DNA from: Coniosporium tulheliwenetii | Taxonomy: Eukaryota > Ascomycota > Dothideomycetes | Direction of reading: 5' to 3' | NCBI GenBank assembly: GCA_030247845.1 | Contig: JAPDRP010000004.1 | Span: 1,116,001-1,180,000 of the forward strand | Length of the DNA: 64,000 nucleotides | In this document: one piece after another, positions 34,009-45,246 of the stretch | Position numbering within the stretch: position 1 is the stretch's first letter | Layout: each line of letters begins with the position of its first letter | Translations under genes and position numbers: made by a program | The notes under the pieces: model-generated | Told to the model about the DNA's origin: nothing | What the model saw: only the letters and a program-made list of their open reading frames with translations | The model's database searches: none

Positions 34009-34538
34009 ATCGAGGACGGCGATGAGAACTACGCTCCCATCTTCACTCAAAATTTCACCTCAACGCCGTTCTTCCGCTCCGGAAGCCGAAGACGATGACT
34101 ACTATAAGTTCACAGGCGCGTGTGCCGGTACTCAAGCGCAGAATTTCTCCGGATGAACTATATAACATAAACTCTGCTCGTCTTGCCAATACGCTGCGCA
34201 TTTTCGCGTGCATCCACGGGCTTGAGCATGGGCGCTTCGCCACGCGCGAGGAAAATGAGAGCCACAAGCTGTGCACCAACGGTGCCAGGGCGCTCTGGTC
34301 GGGACATGGTGCAGATGGGGCTGCGCGGTGCCTGTTTACCTATCCAGATGGGACCATGCGCTCGTTTTGTAATACTCAGAACCAGGTGTCGCTTTAGATG
34401 TATGAGCGTCCTTCATCACCCCCGCCCCAAGGCGAAATCCGACCAGCTGGTCACTCTCCGGACGCCCGCATTAGTGCTAATGTAATCGGGGACCGCCACG
34501 AGCATGAGCTCTGAACTCATCGAGGAAACGGAAGGGCT

Positions 34539-35000
34539 GTGTCTGACCGGTCGACTATTTCTCCTTACAAGCCTGTAGGCGAACCAGAGAGTGGAGCCAA
34601 GATCTTGCGGAAAGTTGGCTATGATCTCGACAGGAGCGGTATGGTCGCCTACAAGTTCGATAACCAGCTTATCGTTCGTAACTCCCAACATACTGGTATC
34701 AAGTCCAAGGATGACAAGCCCCTCGAGATCGGCCTCCCGAAACTTGTGTTGAAACTCAGACTCGCTGAGCCCAACGTGTCAGCAAGCGGCAAGACGGAAC
34801 CCAAAGGCGCCCACAACGCTGCTAACGACGCTCTATGGACGCTACAGTGCTCCATCTGGCAAACGTTGCAGAAGCCCGCCCGCGCCGACAGCAAGTTCGA
34901 TCCGTACAAGCCTGTCAAGTTTCCGTTTGAATGCGATTCCCGTCTTGTTTCCTTGGACTTCGAAGAACGCCCTAGCCGTAGCGGACGAAGACGTTCCTGA
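34539..35000 (+). pseudogene. Exonuclease-like fragment (HNAxNDA motif), copy A
   Basis: An open frame holds KGAHNAANDALWTLQ, which matches the ExoIII-type motif of fungal Gfd2/YDR514C-like DEDDh nuclease domains (G-A-H-N-A-[GS]-N-D-A-x-x-T-L-Q). The upstream DED-containing motifs are not evident, so the domain is incomplete. It lies about 500 bp after the helicase motif VI fragment. Confidence 0.5.
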
Positions 35001-35284
35001 AACGACACTCTGTTGTCCAACTTGGCAGACCTACCAGCAGCTGAAGCTATCTGATGCAGCGACTAGACCAGTTCGTACGCTTCGCAGAATGTCGCCGTTT
35101 CGAGGAGCGATACACCGCCACAGAAGGCGGACATCAGCAGCGATTGGAGAGTGATACGTTCCAGGAGCAAGTATCGCCTTTTCGACGGAGCTGCAAAGGC
35201 ACAGAGCCGTAGACCGTGTTCGCCAGGAGAGGAGCTTGTTTGATTACCAACAGAAATCGATCTCGTCTGTCAAAAGTGTAGTGC

Positions 35285-35476
35285 GACGACCTCTACAAGT
35301 GCCTCAAGAAAATCCCAGCCGGTAGCGCAGTAGTCATGTTTATACGAGGAGTTGATGGATTCATGACGAACTTAACGAACTTAGAAGGTTTTCTCGATGA
35401 CTACGAAGAGAAGTTCAATATTGAAATGATATTGCAGTATACAGAAAGAATAAGAACAATTACCGAATGGAAGTAA
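35285..35476 (+). pseudogene. Fragment of the unknown repeated domain, copy B
   Basis: A stop-free stretch translates to ..LKKIPAGSAVVMFIRGVDG.. and ..EKFNIEMILQYTER.., aligning with the copy at 32480-32679. No known family is recognised. It sits just downstream of exonuclease fragment A. Confidence 0.45.
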
Positions 35477-36388
35477 GACCTGAGGATTTAAGAATTACCG
35501 TACAAGAGATGGCAAATCCATTCAAAATGTCGCTTCCCTTCCCTTGATGGATTTGGAAACACTGTCATTGAGCGCGGGAAGGGGTACCGGCACCACTTGC
35601 AGGCGTTGCATGGGATACTCAGCAAGGAGGGCACAAATCAACACATGCCGTACGTCAAGGAAGGTGAACTCATTCACAGGAAGTGCTAAATTATCGGCTG
35701 AAAGAGCAAGGCAATCTTTCAGACTCGGAGGCAGTAAATTAGCGGCACGCCCATAATCATTTGTACAGTTGATTATGGGTTGATGATGAAAGAGATGTTG
35801 CGCCAGGCCACGCCATACATGTGCGGGCCTGGCAGTGATCTCGCCTATGCACAAAAGATGTTCCGTGCCTAGTTCCGCAAAATCTGGAAAGGCCATTGCA
35901 CGCATGGGACCAGCATCCCATCGTTACGCGAGGAGACCTTGAGGAGTGAATATTCCTCCACAACGCATACGATGTTGTCTTGGATCAGTACTACAGAACT
36001 TGAGCGGACCATTCTGCAAATGCACATAAGCTAGATGACAATAAGATGGTCGAGCAGCGGCAGCATGCAGCAGTCAGTCTCAATATCAGCTACGTCACCG
36101 TAAATGCTCTTCAGCAACATCAAACAGCGTACCTCAACAGTGTTTGGCTTGGATCCCGAGCGTATTACCACCATTATCCCAATCACAACGACGCAGCAGC
36201 CGTTTCGAAACATCCTGCATATGCAACCAGTGAGCATCTGGGCCGCCGAGATTAAGAAACATGCTCACAGAGAGTTCGGACGACTGCTGGACCGCCTGAG
36301 ACACCCGCCCTAGAGATTCCTTTGACTCACACCACGCCAAGGCGATGACAAAATCACCACGTAGATCTTCAACCTCCCCGACGATCTT
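35477..36388. other. Part of the decayed island, nothing assignable
   Basis: Short frames on both strands and no recognisable domain. Confidence 0.3.
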
Positions 36389-36760
36389 ATGAAGTACTGT
36401 CGAAGCATCCTTGACGAAGACCAGTTGCGAGCTGTCGAGAGGTCAACTTCAGACATCCACAATGGAGTTTCTCTAGTTATTGGTCCTTGGGGCACTGGGG
36501 AAAGCGGCACAACCGCGGCGATCATACTGGTGTTGTGCGGTCTTAGGTTGAAGGTCAAGGTGGTCTGCCCGACGAACCCGGTCGTGGAGAGGATCGTGGC
36601 GGCGTTATCCAAGTCAGCACGAATGACTTCGGACTTGTACGCGTACTATGACGCCGCTTTCCAAAGGCCATCTCTACCACATGTACTGGGGCTCTGCTAC
36701 TATCGCATAATAGTATCGCCCATAAGGTCGCAGCTACGGGTAGCGGCCGAGAGCCGTTAG
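36389..36760 (+). pseudogene. N-terminal fragment of a superfamily 1 helicase, copy B
   Basis: The frame reads LDEDQLRAVERS (Q-motif-like), then VIGPWGTGESGTTAAII in the position of Walker A (consensus GPPGTGK[ST]) and VKVVCPTNPVVERI (motif Ia). The Walker A Lys is replaced by Glu and one Pro by Trp, which would abolish ATP binding. The frame stops at 36760. Confidence 0.6.
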
Positions 36761-37024
36761 ATGGCATGTTTGTTACCGCCGTACGGATGTTCCGTACAGA
36801 TGACATCGTTCTCTACACTGCACAAGCCAGCACCTGATGCAGATATCATGCATTCACGCCTCTCGATCACAGCCTAGGCAGCCGAGCCGCTCAGTCGTCT
36901 CGCAGTCACTATTGATCTTCATCGATTCGGCCAGGTCTGCTGTGGAAGGCGCGGAGCATGGAACGGACGCTGCGACATTCCAGCACTCATCCCAACTAAG
37001 GGTTGCTGGAGCTCGCACACTACA

Positions 37025-37140
37025 TTGAAAACACTCGGCATAGTCGAGGTTCTCGACATAGTCTTCTCTTTCCTAGAAGGAGACACTCTCTAACGCACCG
37101 CCCTGGTTGCGCGCACTTGGAACCGCTTCAACGAATTCTC
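37025..37140 (+). pseudogene. F-box remnant with in-frame stop
   Basis: Translates to TLGIVEVLDIVFSFLEGDTL, stop (TAA), RTALVARTWNRF, the pattern of a fungal F-box (L-x-x-V-L-x-x-I-[FL]-x-F-L..L..A-x-x-V-x-[RK]-x-W). The stop is a single codon inside otherwise well-kept sequence, and the rest of the protein is missing. Confidence 0.5.
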
Positions 37141-37929
37141 AGGTACTCTCTGCTAGAATGTGGCCGGCCCATCGCTGGTGAAAGTTGCTTCAATTTTCTG
37201 GAGGTCCAGGGATGGCGGGCTGACGGACAGAAGCTGGATATGAATGTTGTGGCATGTGTCAGCAAAAAGGTATATCCAAGCGTGATGCTAATCTCAAGCG
37301 TGGTTCTTGTAGACTCCCAGTGATTGAAGGAGCCTCTGAGTAACTCCAGAAATACCCTGCTGAGACGACAGCTGCCCGCCAGATGCTAGATGAGTACAAG
37401 AACGTCAGGGCTCGCCGCTTAGAAGGCATCCAAGACCCACACGCTCAGCAACTCAGCCCATCTATAGGTTACAAGATGCTATTCGCGAGAGGGAAGCCGT
37501 GCACGCACGGAGGACTTCGCAACTGATGATGGCTACCGTAGCCAGTGAACGACCCCCCGAAATCCATAGACAACGACCGTAGATGGCATCCGGCAACCCT
37601 GTGCGCTACCAGCGGCGCAAAGCGCGAATGAATCACCGACAAGCGCGAGCTCCCACCAGCCGCCTCCTTCAAAAGTGTTTTTGTTCCTGCGTTCCGCGTT
37701 CATGCGACACCTGATCCACCTCACGTCCGATACGGCTTTTCGTCACGCCGTCCCCCCTTCCTCAGCACGATCAATCACAGCGTTTTTCCTTGGCCTTAAT
37801 ACACCCTCACCTACCGGTCGCGCCGAGTTTAAGGATTTCAGAAATAGTACTGGAAGTATAAGGGTGGTGATAAGGTCGCTATAAACGACAAGAAGGCGTC
37901 CACTATAGCCGGCAATCACTTACGCAACC
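37141..37929. other. Part of the decayed island, nothing assignable
   Basis: No domain recognised between the F-box remnant and helicase motif II. Confidence 0.3.
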
Positions 37930-38172
37930 ACGTGCTTAAGAATACACTTATTATTCTAGCGTCTCTCTTTGACTACTCGGAGCCGAAGCTGTGCGGCAAC
38001 TTTAGTCCAGCTGCAGCCTTCGTGGACGAGGCAGGCAAAGCGCCAGAACCTACCTTCATCGTACTCTTCAACTAGTATCCATCGCTCCGTTACCGCGTCA
38101 TCACTGGTGATAGCTCGCAGCTCCGACCTATGACGCAGACAATGCCCGAGCAGAACCGCTTGAGCTGGTAAT
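37930..38172 (+). pseudogene. Helicase motif II-III fragment with in-frame stop, copy B
   Basis: Reads AAAFVDEAGKAPEPTFIVLFN, stop (TAG), YPSLRYRVITGDSSQLRPM. DEAGKAPEP corresponds to motif II (DEA[SGT]Q..EP) and VITGDSSQLRP to motif III (GD..QL.P) of UPF1-like superfamily 1 helicases. It follows the Walker A fragment at 36389-36760 in the right order. The stop between the motifs shows decay. Confidence 0.6.
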
Positions 38173-38389
38173 ACTACAAGTTAGCGTCACACCCAAAGGA
38201 ATGCAGAAGCTGCATGGGAATGTCAGCATAGCCTCAGGAGAGCAGCTCGCGAATGGCGCTGCCAAGCTGTTCGCCGAGTTCACACAATTCCACGTACCAA
38301 TCCTCTTCATAGGCGACGAGCAATCCGAACGATATCTGAATACCACCGTAGGTAACTAGGGCTCCAACAGTTGGCTATCGCACTAATCT

Positions 38390-38726
38390 CGCGAAATTTC
38401 AGAAGAAGTACGATAGTAAGAGGGAACCCGTCGGTGCTCACAATGCTTCAAACGATGCGCTTCGGACCTTACAGGCAGCCGTGCTCCTGACCATCAAGAG
38501 GACAATGGCAGAAGAACTCACGTTTAACGTGACTCGTGAGGTTCCGCATGCCTTCTTGAGTGTTGCGATTCTTGTGGCCGTGAACACAGAGCCCCAATTT
38601 TGCATCATGGTCCTGGCCATCCACGATGTTGTACAACTCTTTGAAAGCAAGAACCTACCGCGAGGACGCTCTCCAACCGTTCTACGCGCAATAGGGAAGG
38701 CTTCCCACCGACTGGCAGTCATTTAA
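38390..38726 (+). pseudogene. Exonuclease-like fragment (HNAxNDA motif), copy B
   Basis: The frame contains EPVGAHNASNDALRTLQAA, the same motif as copy A at about 34.8 kb, preceded by a KKYDSKR basic stretch. It lies about 250 bp after helicase motif III of copy B, the same order as in copy A. Other nuclease motifs were not found. Confidence 0.5.
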
Positions 38727-40077
38727 AAGCTTCATTGAGATATACCGGGTTCGTAGTTAGTTTTGTCTTGTCTTTTCAACGGCCACCGCCGCCCGCTGCG
38801 CCTGCCTCGGACAGGGCCGCCCAACTCGAAGCTTTATAAGGGCTTGAATTGATTAGCCGGCCGTGGACGTGGCCACCCGAGGCGGCGTTTTCGCCCGTCG
38901 ACTGGAGAAGGACACCCAGATGACCTTCGAGGACCGCCGATGCTAGCGGCATAATTCCGAATGCCGCAGCGGCATCTGTGGCTATACAGACAGAATCAGG
39001 TGAAGCAGGAACCTACGGCACGCATCTAAGGCGACAATCAGCGCCCACTACACCTGACGAAAAGATGGACCCAGATCGAAACATGGAAGATGATTCAGGT
39101 GAAGGCTCAGCCTACGATGAAGTGTAAGCTGCAAGCGACCTCGCCACTACCTTCGCACTGGTCTTTTCCAAAGCTCGAGAATCCCACCGCGCCATCTATT
39201 GAAGTTATCATCAACGCGCTGCGATAGTACTTATCAACGATGCTTGTCGAGAGTGATGAATCCTGTTACACTGCGATACTGATGAAAACCATCAGGGCCT
39301 CGTTTTCTCTGTTAGCGATGCTTACGCGGTGGTGACCATGAACTTCCACACGGAGGCGGTGATAACACCTTGCTCGAGCAACGGATTGCAAATTGCCTTC
39401 CTTTACAGACAGCAAGCATTGCTGTGTCGTTCGCTCAGAGCGCTGAAATTGATCAAGGAGTTTGTTCTGGTTTACTTCCGTCTTGTATACTCTTATCACC
39501 GTGATCCGAGACCCCAACAACGGCTTCAAAACGAGCATTGATTTACGCGGGTTGAGTTGAAGGGCTACCGTTCAACGGCGTTAACCAGGAAGAGAGAAGC
39601 TCGTGATGTCTATCAGTATATGAGTGCCTGCCGAACATGCACGGGTCATTGTACATCTTCAGGCCGATTACCTCACTCTCGTGTGGTCGGTCGTAGCCCG
39701 TGGTTTGATATTCACAATGGATGCTGGTGCTCCGCCCTCCGCCCAGCTTTTTCTTTGTCCACCGCATGACTTTCCTCGAGTCAATGGACGAAGCATGCGT
39801 GTCCTCGGGAGTCGGACAAGACGGCTTTGTGTAAGGGTCAAAGGCTTTATCAAAGAGAACACATTGTCTATCGAGATTGAAAGAGACCGCAAACCTCTCT
39901 TCCCCATTCCCCACATCCCCAGCTTTTCGCACTGTTTGCGTTTTGGCACCGCTAACATCACTCGCTTGCACAGCATTGTACACATACCTGAGGCAGGAAC
40001 TCAGACGAGACCGGTAACATCCTGTCTATTTACCATACACTAATTAATCGCAGGCCGTTTGTAACGGCTATACTCCG
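38727..40077. other. Intergenic region, right border of the decayed island
   Basis: No gene recognised. The right end includes the promoter of the coiled-coil gene. Confidence 0.35.
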
Positions 40078-43000
40078 ATGACGACACAAACATCCAGTAA
40101 ATACGACGCGGATAAAACAGAAGAGGCTATCAACAGCGGCAGCGTAAGTCAAACGATGTCGGACAACGTTGCCAGCCCTTACGACGATACGGAGGCCGAC
40201 GACACGGCTGATGCTGGAGGCAGAGACGAGCCTGTCGGCCTTGACATTAGCCTTACGGGGGAGGGAGGGAAAATCACGATTCCTGAGGTAATCGTAGCAA
40301 CACTCGAAAACGAAGAGCTTACTCCGACAGCGTCGAATCCACATCCTACAGATCATCAGCTGATCCACGTAGCTGACAGCCGCGAATGCAGCAGCGACCG
40401 TGCCGGCATATCCACCGCTGACATACAACAGGAAGGCCCTCCGTCTGCGGAGAACGTTCCGTCTAACTCTGACGAAGAATCGGTCACTCCCCTGTCACAG
40501 GACCACCCACATCACTAACAGAATGCACAGGAGCTGAAGCAGCAGCCTCAGACGAAACTGGATCGCCAGACTCAGGCTGGTCAGACTCCTCTTCTGAGGA
40601 CTCCAGCAGCGACGGCGAAGGCAGCGATGAAGCAGAATCTGACAGGCCCACAGACAAATCCCCAGACTTAGGGTGTTCAGACTCCTCCGATGATTCAGAC
40701 TCCGATTCAGACTCCAAATCGGACTCCCACAAGATCGAGGCGAATTCTGATAATGTCACGCCCAAAGACGAGGCTGCCCTGCCTGTTGCCGCCCTGGCCG
40801 ATGAGGCTGTAGACAAACTTACAACGCTAACGCTGCTAGACTCCTCTTCCGATGACTCCGACTCCGAGTCTCCCTCTGTGTCTAAATCTAGCGAAGATGA
40901 GGTGGTGAACAAGTATACTTCGTCCGATGATGCAGCCGCCCTTCCCACATCCGCTCCGCCCGATGGAGCTGTAGACGAACATACAGCCCCAACGCGGTCA
41001 GATCCCTCTTCCGATACTTCCGGCTCCTGGCTCGAAACCCAAACCGACTCTGCGAATGAAGAAGTAGAGCTTAAGGATTCCACACCTGACAACGCGACCG
41101 CTCAGCCCGCTCCCAAAACATCCGATACAGCAACAGGCAAATACCGAATCTCATCATCCTCAGAGACCTCTTCTGACGATTCCGACCCCGACACCGAACA
41201 CAGATCAAAAAAAGCAAAATCCGGCTCCAAAGCCGCCCCTCCGCCCTCTTTCAATCCAGACGAGGAAGCGATAAGCCTCATCAACAAGGGGCTTCCTTAT
41301 ACTGAGGACAACCTTGCCTGGTTCTACGACTTCCCAGCCGCCTACTGGGTCGGCTCCATCCGCGCCGGACGATCGGATGAACCAGGAGACGATGAGCGTC
41401 CATGGCCCATGCTACGTATGATCCAGTATCTGGATCCAAAACCGCGCAAGGCGGGACGAGACCTCATAACACACAGAGAACGTCGAGCGTCTCTCGCGGG
41501 GCCGAGCCGACCGCGAAGCCGGCTTGATGTGACTAAGGCGCCGGAGGAATTAGCAGCTGAAGCTGAGGCCGAAGCTGCGGCTAAGGCTGTGGCTGAGGCT
41601 CAGTTGAAGGCGGCTAAGATGAGGAGACGAGGTAGCGCGCCTGCTGTGCATGAGGGGGACATCCGCTTGATCAGAGTCTCTTCAAGGACTTTGAGGGCTT
41701 TGGCGCGTTTGCCGGTAGAGATAATGGCGGAGAGATAAAGGCTCCACGCTCTGTACGGCCTGCATCTGGGCGGCATCGCCCGGTCACATGGCATGGAGGC
41801 CCGCCGAACGAGTCGACGTTTGAGATGTCTCCTTCAGCACCTGCTGATGCCTCAACTTCGCAGGCAGCCGGCACGATCACGGTCTCAGAAGCCGCCGTGA
41901 CCGTCGATACGTCGGCTGAGTGGCGAGAGCTGTGGCCGGACAAACGCGAAACGCTGACACCTAGCAGGACCACCAGATCACCGCAGGACGAGATCAACTC
42001 TCTGGAACGTGAGAAGATTCGTGCCTTTGAGAAGTTCCGAGATGCTGGACGGCTTGCTGCGCACTCGAGTCTGCAAAAGTGGGCTGATCCGGCGGTGCGG
42101 CTTCCCGTAGAGCGAGAGTGGCGGATGGAGCTGGAGAGGGAGCTTCAGAAGTGCCGAAAGACTCTGGCTGATACGGTAAAAGAGCTCAAGCGGAGAACCC
42201 AAGCTCACCAGGAAGCGAATGAGCGCATTGCTGAGTTGAAGAAACGGATCAAGGAGCTTGAGGAGAAGTTAAAGACCACCGATAATCCACCCCAGAAGGC
42301 GCCACACCAAGCTGAGAACAGTGAGAAGCCTGCGGATGGAAAGAGTTCAGTGCCCACCAAGAGTAAAGAGGAAACCGAACTTGCCGAGCGGATAGATCGC
42401 CTGGCGTCAAGCATCTTGGCGTGGTTCGACTACAACCACATGATGAATGACTTCGAGGGAAGAATGCCGACAAAATCTGAAGTCAAAGACTCTCTAGCCT
42501 CCAGCTGCACTTTCTCCGACTTCTGCCAGAGCCTTCTGGATACAGGTGTCAAATTCGAGATCGATGAACTGGCTAAGGAGCTGAGGATTGGAAATATCTC
42601 GACCGCCCCCGAACTAGAGGCTTTGTCCACTGCAGGAGGTAAGAGCCTACAGGAGCAGGTAAGTGATCTGGAAGCGCAGCGTGAGACCAGCCAAACACAG
42701 ATCGCAGAGCTCAAGAATTACGTGAAGAGGGCTCAAGTGACTGTTGAAGAGCTGATAAACAGGGAACTCAAACAGAATAAGCTCTTGGAACTTAAGCAGG
42801 CCGAAGTTGATGCTGCGGTTGAGAACGCGAAGAAAGAATATATGAAGCGAACCGCTGCATTCAACATTCGTGAAGGGGCGCTCCTGCAACAAGTCCAGCG
42901 GCTCAAGGAGAAGAATGATAGCCTCGCTCGAGAGAACGAGACCGCCGCGGAGCTGAAGAACGACTTCACAGCTCTCCAAGGACAGTTTCTGGATGTCAAG

Positions 43001-43942
43001 TCCCAGCTGCTCGCTACTCAGAGGGAAAAGCTTGAACTGCAAAAGCGTTTCTTACTACTAGAGCAGGACCTCCGCCGCTGCGAAAGTCTCCGTGCGCAGC
43101 CCAATACGGAACCCGCAGGGTGCTCGGACGACGTCCAAGCACTCAACGGGAAATGCGCCAGCCTTGAGCTGCAACTCCAAAAAGCTCACAGTGAGCTTGA
43201 CGAAGCGAATATCAAGATGCTCGACGCTCTAGCAGAGCGCGACGACGCACTCGCGAAGTGGGAATCCTTCACGGGCAGCGAAGAAGCGGTACAGCTTGGA
43301 GAAATGTACCTGGAGATTGAGCAACTTCAGCGGTCCCTCACGTACACGCAGCAGTGTTTGGAGTATACGCGCGAGATCAACCGCGACTTCCATGGCCAGA
43401 TCGAGGACCTGAGGATTGAGCGGGGGTTGCTTTTGACGCGCCTCTGCGGTAACTCTCAAGAGCAGCGGGTAGACGAAGGAGCCCAAGGCATCTTTGCGCT
43501 CTCTCGGCGTGCCTACAGGGCCAAGACAAAGAAGGAGTTAGTATACGAAAGGATGCGGGAAGAAAGGGTAGCTGAGACAATGGCCAGACTGCTAGAGTGG
43601 CAGGGCAAAGACTATGAGAGAGAAGTGAGATGGCGAAGGATGTTCGGCGAGGAAATGGAGCCGAATCCTGCGGAGTCGCAAGGTGAGTTCGTGGGTCGCC
43701 CCTCTTCGCCTCTTTCTAGAACAGCGTCGCGAAGCAGATCTCCGATGTTCGTTTCGTCAACAGAAGAGAATGCTGTAGAAAGTGCCTTGAAGAACCCTCC
43801 AGCTCCGCCAAGACCTGCTCCTGCGGAACTGGCGGCGTTGCGTGGCTATGGTCGGTCGCCTAGCCCGTCGTCTGTCCGTTCGCAATCGTTGCAATCTCGG
43901 GGCAGGTCTTTGGAACGACGTCCTTATGTAGATAGACGGTAG
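40078..43942 (+). CDS. Large acidic / coiled-coil protein, function unknown, two frame breaks
   Basis: Not recognised. The N-terminus (about 1-400) is a low-complexity Ser/Asp/Glu-rich region with many SDSSS-type clusters, probably disordered and phosphorylated. A short ordered stretch follows (EEAISLINKGLPYTEDNLAW, FYDFPAAYWVGSIRAG), then an Ala/Glu helix. The C-terminal half is a long coiled coil (LERELQKCRKTLADTVKEL, RIAELKKRIKELEEKL and on to about residue 1170), ending in an Arg/Ser/Pro-rich tail. The frame breaks at the C4 run 40489-40492 and near the G5 run 41654-41658; adding one base to each gives a single 1288-residue protein. No intron was found. It could be a scaffold or cytoskeletal factor, but only from its shape. 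Confidence 0.7.
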
Positions 43943-44279
43943 ATAGTGTGCTGTAACATGCTGTATATTTCAAAACCCAAGATGAACTCTTAGTTATAGA
44001 ACTGCACGTCACATGAGAAATGGGCTCTGAGGTATCTTCAGGACCATAAGACTTAGAATGTTGTCGAGCGGCGCTATATCACAGCGAGTTTGGACGATGA
44101 AAAGCGTGCCAGATACCTCTTCGATTTTCCTAAAGCAACTCTTCGATAGCCCTAAAGGCTGATGGTACACGAAAACGGTAGCTAGTGTTACAACCCGCAG
44201 CCCTTCTATATCCATGCAGCAATCCCTGCACGCCAGAATATTATGGGCTGATGATTCAGCTTCCCAATCGAATGCGCAA
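43943..44279. other. Convergent intergenic region
   Basis: 337 bp between the coiled-coil gene and the UMP1 stop codon. Nothing recognised. Confidence 0.4.
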
Positions 44280-44905
44280 CTACCAGTTCATCCTCAGCCT
44301 TGCCTCCATCTCCGTATGGAAGTCCGGCAGCTCGCGGAGTTCGTCGCCTGCACACGATCATTAGCAGCAGCTCCCCAAAGCAACGTCCTCAACCCGATCC
44401 TCCATCCCATAATCAACCACCCAAAACAGAGACTGACTCACCCTTATACACGTCCTCCCACGCAACCTCACAATCCCTTCCCCCCAAAACATCCTCATGC
44501 ACCCCCGCCCCCATCCCCAGCAGCTGTGGCCTCCACCCACCCCTCTCCACAATCCTTCTCTCCATACCTCTACGGATCGGCTCGCCCATGCCGAACGTCC
44601 TTCTCAGTCCCTCCATCTTCAGCGCGTCTTGCGTGGCGCGCCAGTTCGCGAGGCGGGCTTCCAGCGGATGCGAGGACTGCAGCGGTTGTGGGGCTGAGGT
44701 GGAAATCGATGTGGTGGTGATGGGTGTCGTGAGGAGAGGTTCGAGCGCAGGGTGTCGTGGATGCCGGGGGCGGAGGGGGCGCCGTGGTAGGAGGGGGTGG
44801 TGGTGGGGTTGGAGGAGGGGGCAATGCGGAGGGCCTGTGAGGAGAGGTATGGGTTAGAGCTTGAAGGTGAGGCTGGTAGGAGGATGGGGGTTTGGTACAA
44901 ACCAT
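44280..44905 (-). CDS. UMP1: Proteasome maturation factor UMP1, one frame break
   Basis: Chaperone of 20S proteasome assembly that is enclosed and degraded in the finished particle. Exons: 44905-44903 (ATG only), 44834-44442, 44347-44280. Family marks: LRIAPSS, SAPSAPGIHDTLRSNL, then LEARLANWRATQDALKMEGLRRTFGMGEPIRRG-type sequence, WRPQLLGMGAGVHEDVLGGRD, and the C-terminal DELRELPDFHTEMEARLRMNW-type end after the 94-nt second intron. The first 68-nt intron (GTTTGT..CACAG) directly follows the start codon. One base is missing near 44733-44734 between RSNLS and the Thr/Pro-rich linker; with it the protein is 154 residues, the usual size. Divergent from the MBD4-like gene by 341 bp. Confidence 0.85.
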
Positions 44906-45246
44906 CGTGACTGAACGGATGGGGAGTGTTTGGATGCTTCTACTTCTTTTGAAAATGAAGGTGACTTGAGTGGTGGGTTTGTCGGTGGTTTTAAGTGAAG
45001 GGGTGTTGTCGTCGGTGATGGATGCTGTTGGTTGATGAAAGTTGATGCTCTGAAGCTTTGAAGCTGTCAAGCTCACAGAAGGCAGCTGTCGGCGACGCGG
45101 CGAGATTAGCGCGCCGCGATGCTTGGCGTGGTTCTGTTCGACGTCACGAGCTTTGTCTCTTTCTCTACTCGTAGCTGTATCCCTTTTGCTGTGTTTCGGA
45201 CACTGTAACATAGATTTGTACCTATAGACCCGATTTCTCTACATAC
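44906..45246. promoter_or_regulatory. Divergent promoter region UMP1 / MBD4-like glycosylase
   Basis: 341 bp shared upstream region. No known operator (such as a PACE element) was identified with confidence. Confidence 0.4.

Noticed and set aside
40484..41092. 202-codon minus-strand frame rich in Ser and Glu
   Set aside because: It is antisense to the acidic part of the coiled-coil gene; TCC/GAC-type codons read as Ser/Glu-rich on both strands.
44570..45211. 213-codon minus-strand frame overlapping UMP1
   Set aside because: It has a Pro/His-rich product with no family and runs out of frame through the UMP1 conserved blocks.
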